This document shows, piece after piece, positions 58,801-64,000 of a stretch of 64,000 bases of DNA. The notes below the pieces were generated by a model. It worked only from the letters and a program-made list of their open reading frames with translations, made no database searches and was not told the DNA's origin. A program made the position numbers and the translations under genes. Position 1 is the stretch's first letter. Every line of letters starts with the position of its first letter. The stretch comes from Amaurobius ferox (Eukaryota > Arthropoda > Arachnida > Araneae > Amaurobiidae): assembly GCA_951213105.1 (NCBI GenBank), contig OX578144.1, forward strand, positions 83,775,015-83,839,014. Direction: 5' to 3'.

Positions 58801-58870
58801 GAACCCCTCTCCCCCCCCCCCACAAACGAGAGATTGGTAAGGCACGTGACTTGGCACACGCAAAACCAAT

Positions 58871-59066
58871 AATGAACTGGTTTATGACGTACAATGATGA
58901 GCAAATCAAGATATATACACCTACGTATGTTTCGGAAATTAATTGGATTACCGTCTTCAATGTAAAAAGTATTTTTACACTGAAGAAAATCCAGTTAATT
59001 TTCGAAACGTACGTATGTTTATTAATCTTGATTTGCGCTGCATTTTACGTTGTAAACCAGTTCATT
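58871..59066. repeat. Long hairpin: about 97-bp arms with almost no loop
   Basis: The left arm starts AATGAACTGGTTTATGACGT and the right arm ends with the complement (AAACCAGTTCATT). The arms are similar along their whole length, meeting at TGTAAAAA-GTA-TTTTTACA near 58961-58978. I estimate roughly 85% pairing. The transcript of either strand would fold into one long stem. Confidence 0.8.
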
Positions 59067-61570
59067 TTAGCAGAAATGGTGTTAGGGTTTTTTATAATTA
59101 ACTTTCACTAATTTACATGTCTAATATATGTATATATGTGTGACGTGCTTCCAAGTGGAGGTTAAAACTACGATCTTCGAATTTGATTAACTTAATTAAT
59201 CTCTCCCCACTTCTTTAAATCCTATGATAATGTTAAATATTTGTTTCACTTTACAAGTCAAAATTATGTAAATGTCACATTAAAATTTAAATAATGACTT
59301 ATTTCAGAATGCAGAAAATCAATCAAAATTAATATTTTGAAATAATATGTATGCAAATTATTACTTATGTTCTTTTACTCAGATATAAATAAAAGCCTCA
59401 ACTTATCTATTATTTTCCTGTTATTCAATTTTAAAACATTTTTCTGTAACGTTTACACATTTTATAAGATAAAAAAATGAATAAGTAGCAATATTAATCA
59501 ATCAAACATTTAGTTAAATGTGTCAAAGATTTTCTTGCACAAAATTTAAATGCTGTCTTTTGATTCTCAGGGATGGACATTTTTGTCATCATTTTATTTA
59601 ATTCATCCTATAAATATTAACATTTGAAGAATACCATTCATAGAAGTTATTTCCAAAGGGACAAAACTTGATTGAAGTGAAAAAATAATTTAGGTTCCAG
59701 CTTCTTCTTACAATTCTATTGTATTTGAGTTTGATAATACCTTCCACACCACCGATTGAAGTTGTCCAGTCTTGATTGAAATAAACTTAATCAGGGGAAG
59801 GCTAATGCTTAGAAAAAAAAAATTACTCAAACAGCTGTCAGGAATAATCCACAAACACACGCAAAAAAGAATTATTTTCCTATTTAACAGCATACAAGGT
59901 TGATTAAAATTATTAACCAATTTAGGAGGCCTTCAAATTAAAAACTAGCAATAATGAAGGCAAGAACTGCCTTTGCCTCTAAAACTGGATGATAGTTTTA
60001 ATCAATGTTTTATGGCATTAAAGTAAAGGTTTTTTTTTATAGTGGTGAATGTCTTAAGTTGCTCACATTGGTTTTGTAAACATTGTAGGCTTATCTTCTT
60101 CAAAGAAAGGTACGCCTTTGGCACGGGATCAGTCTTCTTCCAACAATGTCATGTTCCCTAGGGTGTCTGTCCACAAGGCATCTTAGTTCAGCATTCTCAA
60201 GCATCTTGATTTCAGTTTTTTTTTTCCAATTGACAAAATATAAATATCACATTCACTAGCAACTGATTCATTAAGCAGATTGAATAGCATCATAACTGCT
60301 CTTTAGCATGTATCTAATAATTTTTTAATTGTTGATCTCGATCCACCTGGATCACACAAATGAAGTGAGGCTGTATATTGGAATCTTTTTAACTAGCCTA
60401 ACAATTAAACTCATAAATAATACTCATTTACCTCTAAAGAGGATATAAATAGTTAGGGGGTGTAAATAGTTTTTTCCAAAGTTGAGACCTCGCTAAATTT
60501 TTATCTTGTACCTGCTAATGGTAGATTCACTGCCTTTCATAAAAAATTTTAGTCAAGTTTTAAAGATGCAAATATATAAAAATATGATGCGTTGTAATAT
60601 AGGATAATATTCAAGACAGCTATAGCCATCATTTCTGTGCACACCACCAAAAAATACAATGGTATGTCCATTATTTACATGGAAGCATTAAAAATGTTAA
60701 ACAGTTACCAGCTGTATAACAGAAATTAAAAAAAAATTATTTTAATCAAGAATGAATTTCAAAATTTGTGTAATAATGACTCTTTTTAAGTTGCTTGAAC
60801 ACCAAGGGCTGAAAAAAAAAATCACATTAATAAACTTTCAAATAAAAAGATGAGAAAATGTTTACATAGTTTTCATTTTTATTAAGGTACAATAAACATG
60901 TGTATATTTTGGTCTAACAGAATATGAAAAAATCGACAATTTTAAACATTTTAATATTTTTTCAGATTCTTGACAAGGAAGAGCTTCTTTGCATTCCTTT
61001 AGAAAAGTACTCATTCTATATTCTAGTTGAAAAGAGTCCTGAAAAAAAAAAAGAAAAAAACTATAATAAAATTAAAGAATTCATTAACTATAACAAATTA
61101 ACAATCACACTGTCAACTTTGTTTAAATTATAAAAAATACAAAAGCCATGAAAACTGTTTAGAAATGTCCTATTTCAAAAATGGTCTTTCACAAAGTTAA
61201 AAATGCAATTATTAAAGTATAAGCAAGCCTGGACTTATGTTATTGATTCGATCATAGACATACTACTGTAATCAAAAAGTATTCAACCTTATTTCCTTTC
61301 ATGTAAACTAGTGCGAACTCTGTGGCAGGGCAGTGTCAGCAGATACATTTGACCTTAATGGGCATGCATGAATTCTTTCATTACTGCTTGACTTAGTTAC
61401 AACCAAGAAGGCAAGCACCTGGGTTTGTTATGTTTTTCATACTTACTGTATATCCATCTTGAACCATAATGAACTAACGTGTTGAGCAACACCATTCAGC
61501 AAGTCTTGTAAAAATCTTGATGCCGAGTCTGAAATAATCAGGAAGATTTTCTAGCACGCTTTCAGGAATA

Positions 61571-61740
61571 ATGCTATGGAGATGACACAAAACTCTGGTG
61601 CAATTGTTTCAAGGATGAACAAACGTCTGTTCATAATGATCACAGTTCAGGCATGCCATCAACAAGCAGGAATCTTGAAATTATGGAAAGTGTTTGTGCT
61701 TTGGTGATGGAAAACTGTTTTCTATTAACTTTTAGAAAGA
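61571..61740 (+). pseudogene. Mariner transposase N-terminal relic
   Basis: The plus-strand reading WCNCFKDEQTSVHNDHSSGM followed by PSTSRNLEIMESVCALVMEN matches the mariner linker W-x-x-x-F-K-x-x-x-x-S-V-x-x-x-x-x-S-G-x-P-S-T-S. Stops and frame breaks surround it, and no catalytic residues are found. Related non-coding sequence may start near 61260. Confidence 0.65.
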
Positions 61741-63056
61741 TTGAAAATGAACTTTGAAAATCTTACTGGTTAGCAAGGTTAATAGAATATTAACAGGTTG
61801 TCTTGTTCGCTATTCCCCCCATGGTAACATTTCTGGACGAGTTGTGACATCACTGCTAAACCTTCCAATCTGTAGACCAGCGGCGCTTCGTAGAAAAATG
61901 TTGGAAAACAGCATGGTTTTATTTAAAAATGCCTTGCTTTAAACATAAACGAAATGTTTCCTAAAATAATGTGCTAACTCTGAAATATGACAAATGACCT
62001 CAAATTTGAATGCAAACCAAACTAAATTGCTGTAATTAACAGATGAAGGAGTCAAAAACAGTGGTTTGACAAATTATATACTAAGACAAGAATATGATTT
62101 TCCAGGTGATTTCGTATAACAAATACTTTCAGCTTCTTTTTTACACAAAATTTACATATTTCATGTGTAAACTGATAATCTTTATTAATATTTTTACTTG
62201 CAAATATATTGTATGAATATGGATTTTAATATAGTATTTTTTAACAATCAATTTTACAACATATTAAAGATTTTAAACCACATATTCCATTCAAATTCAT
62301 TAAATAGAGACTGTGCACTTTACTGTCTGTATTATGTATTAAAGGTTTGAAATAGGATAAAATTAATGAGAAATATGTTAAAATCAGGGTGGATAAAAAT
62401 CATGATTTTTTTAAAAAAATCAAAAAAATCGGATTTTTTTGATTTAAATCAGATTTTTTTGATTTAAATCGGATTTTTTTGATTTAAATTAGCCTTTTAC
62501 AAAATCAATTTTTTATATTTTTCAGATCAGAAGGTAGGTTAGACTATATTAATGTACTGTATAATTTTAAAAAAATTAATTGAATATATATTAATATAAG
62601 ATTAAAAAATATATGCAGGGGTTAAAAAAACCCAAAGACTTTTTAAATAAATAGGGTTTTTTTTAATTGAGTTATTTTATTCAATTTATAAATCTAGGCT
62701 ATATTAATTATATGGAACTATTATGCGGTTTTAAGTTCTTTATTTGAATTTATATTAATAAAGAGCTATGATATCTTAAAATCTATTAGGTTTGATATTA
62801 TGAAGGACTTGAAAAGGGAAGGGATTATGACAAGCTTATTAAAAAGTCAAGATTTTAAAGAAAGATGATGTTTTTAAGTATTAATATTTAATAATACCTT
62901 TTTCATTTATATAATAAAAACATACCATTTAACAGGTAATTTCATTCATCTGAGTCTCTTAAATGATTTTTTATTAGTACAAATTTCTAACACTGGAAAT
63001 TGGAAAAAAAAAAAAAAAGCATGAAAATACAAATTTAAGTAAACAGTAAAGTAATA

Positions 63057-63231
63057 CAGCAGACTCTCGGTATAATGACCCTCTTTTTCGAGACCTTTCC
63101 AATATATCGACCAGAGACTTTGGCCCTGGATGCATCCTCATAGATGTTATGTGTGATCTTTATAACTACCTTTGGTTATTACGACCCACATTCAATGGTC
63201 CCGCTGGGATCATTATATCGAGAGTCTACTG
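63057..63231. mobile_element. pogo/Tigger-type MITE, 175 bp
   Basis: Terminal repeats CAGCAGACTCTCGGTATAAT on the left and CAGTAGACTCTCGATATAAT as the complement of the right end. TA target duplications lie at 63055-63056 and 63232-63233. No coding capacity. It sits between the hAT end and its transposase. Confidence 0.9.
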
Positions 63232-63243
63232 TACAATGTTTAT

Positions 63244-64000
63244 TTACAAAAAGCATTTAGGGCATAGTATTTGATTTAAAGTTTCGTACAGAAAAACTAA
63301 TTTTTCAGCTTTTTCATTGCCCAACTTATTTCTAAGAGTGGAATGTACTAATCCATATGTAGAAAATATACGTTCCACAGATGCAGAGGTAGCTACTGCA
63401 GTAAAAAATTGTTGAATAGCCTTGGTGATGATTTTGTTGTTTGTAGAGGTAGCTACACAAGCAGAATTAAAATGTGTGTGTGTGTTTTCCACCATCCCAA
63501 GGGTGACATTTGGGAAACAACATCTTGCTCAAATAGAAAATTATAAAACGGATCAGCCTTGCCTAAAAACTTCATTATTATTGGCATAAAACTTGTCATA
63601 TACTTTTCAATGGAAAAGGTGAATGCTGATTTTTTCTCTGTTTCTGTCAGCTTGCTGCCACAATATCGAGGGTCCAATAAATACGATAAAAAGTGAGGAG
63701 CACCCAGTGCTTGATTGTAGCGGATGGAAAAATGCTTCATGTTTGTTTTATCTATTTTTTGTTCAGTCAAATTTTCTTCTAGCTTTTCCATATGTGCACA
63801 GCTATGGAAATTGAGCTATCTTTTTGCACTGCATCTAAAGATAGGGAGATTCGTTCAAGCTTTTTGAGCATGTCTTCAGCATTTCTTTTAATTGAAAAAT
63901 TCAGGACTCTGTTGTATACAAGGCTATCAATTTTATCTCTGAACTCCTCACATATTTTCATCAACTTTGACCAATGTTTTATGTAAATGGTCAAACATGG
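63244..64000 (-). pseudogene. hAT transposase C-terminal half, frameshifted, 5' part outside window
   Basis: Minus strand. The reading starts IYIKHWSKLMKICEEFRDKI. A frameshift near 63785 leads to EKLEENLTEQKIDKTNMKHF, then LDPRYCGSKLTETEKK. A second break falls in a CA-rich run near 63480. The hAT dimerisation domain follows: QQFFTAVATSASVERIFSTY, then GLVHSTLRNKLGNEKAEKLV, a pattern of Ser-V-E-R-x-F-S followed by R-N-K-L. It is a decayed copy. Confidence 0.82.

Larger units (their letters stand above)
56909..64000 (-). other. Upstream Nrx-IV intron (start not in window), or intron plus flank
   Basis: No F5/8C discoidin exon or signal peptide was recognised on the minus strand here, so the upstream intron is probably longer than 7 kb. 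It holds a 24-bp direct-repeat pair flanking 820 bp, a full SINE, an ACGTAC-rich stretch, a long hairpin, a mariner relic and the 3' half of a hAT. The stretch 59.1-61.5 kb shows nothing I can name. Confidence 0.7.
62385..64000 (-). mobile_element. hAT transposon, 3' part, runs off the window
   Basis: The end CAGGGTGGATAAAAATCATG at 62385 is preceded by a possible target copy GTTAAAAT. Subterminal sequence repeats GGATTTTTTTGATTTAAATC-like units about four times (62400-62490). The transposase lies on the minus strand from beyond 64000 down to about 63244. A pogo-type MITE is nested at 63057-63231. Confidence 0.75.

Noticed and set aside
57000..64000. Search for the F5/8C discoidin exons and signal peptide of Nrx-IV
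   Set aside because: No minus-strand stretch resembles them. The upstream exons are most likely outside the window.

Overview
This is an A+T-rich eukaryotic window, almost certainly from an arthropod and probably a chelicerate such as a spider. The host gene and the mix of mobile elements suggest this, but nothing in the sequence proves the species. The only host protein-coding gene I can support is Neurexin IV (Nrx-IV, the Caspr/CNTNAP family), on the minus strand. Nineteen exons between 56908 (5'-most seen) and 602 (stop codon) join through consensus splice sites into one open frame of 3,296 nt. This gives 1,097 complete residues plus a split first codon. Domain order is LamG1, LamG2, EGF1, fibrinogen-like, LamG3, EGF2, LamG4, transmembrane helix, and a 45-residue tail with a protein 4.1-type juxtamembrane motif and a C-terminal EEWFI. 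The signal peptide and F5/8C discoidin domain of this family are not seen and must lie beyond base 64000.

Layout, low to high coordinate (3' to 5' of the gene). 1-5.4 kb: last exon, then an intron with two fold-back elements and an unexplained G+C-richer block. 5.4-12.8 kb: exon 18, then a 7-kb intron filled by a Tigger/pogo transposon (6747-12458). It carries nested insertions: a piggyBac-like element (itself carrying a hAT-like element), a 39-bp micro-insertion and a tRNA-derived SINE. 12.7-16 kb: exons 17 to 14 (LamG4, EGF2). 16-28 kb: exons 13 to 11 (LamG3, fibrinogen-like), with an inverted pair of ~930-bp elements and a decayed hAT. 28-43 kb: exons 10 to 7, with tandem duplications, a third fold-back copy and a nearly intact 3.0-kb hAT with perfect 8-bp target duplications. 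43-57 kb: exons 6 to 1, with a SINE, a 43-bp micro-insertion, an internally deleted mariner-like element, and a palindromic Penelope-like element with GIY-YIG endonuclease and hammerhead-like motifs. 57-64 kb: upstream intron or flank with a SINE, a long hairpin, a mariner relic, and the 3' half of another hAT running off the window.

The gene encodes a septate-junction cell-surface adhesion receptor. The rest of the window is mostly intron colonised by mobile elements. The most unusual observation is a set of ultra-short (30-43 bp) insertions with clear 14-15-bp target duplications. They share the 3' tail of the resident SINE, and two of them have the same body and the same end points, which suggests a discrete retroposed unit of about 40 nt.
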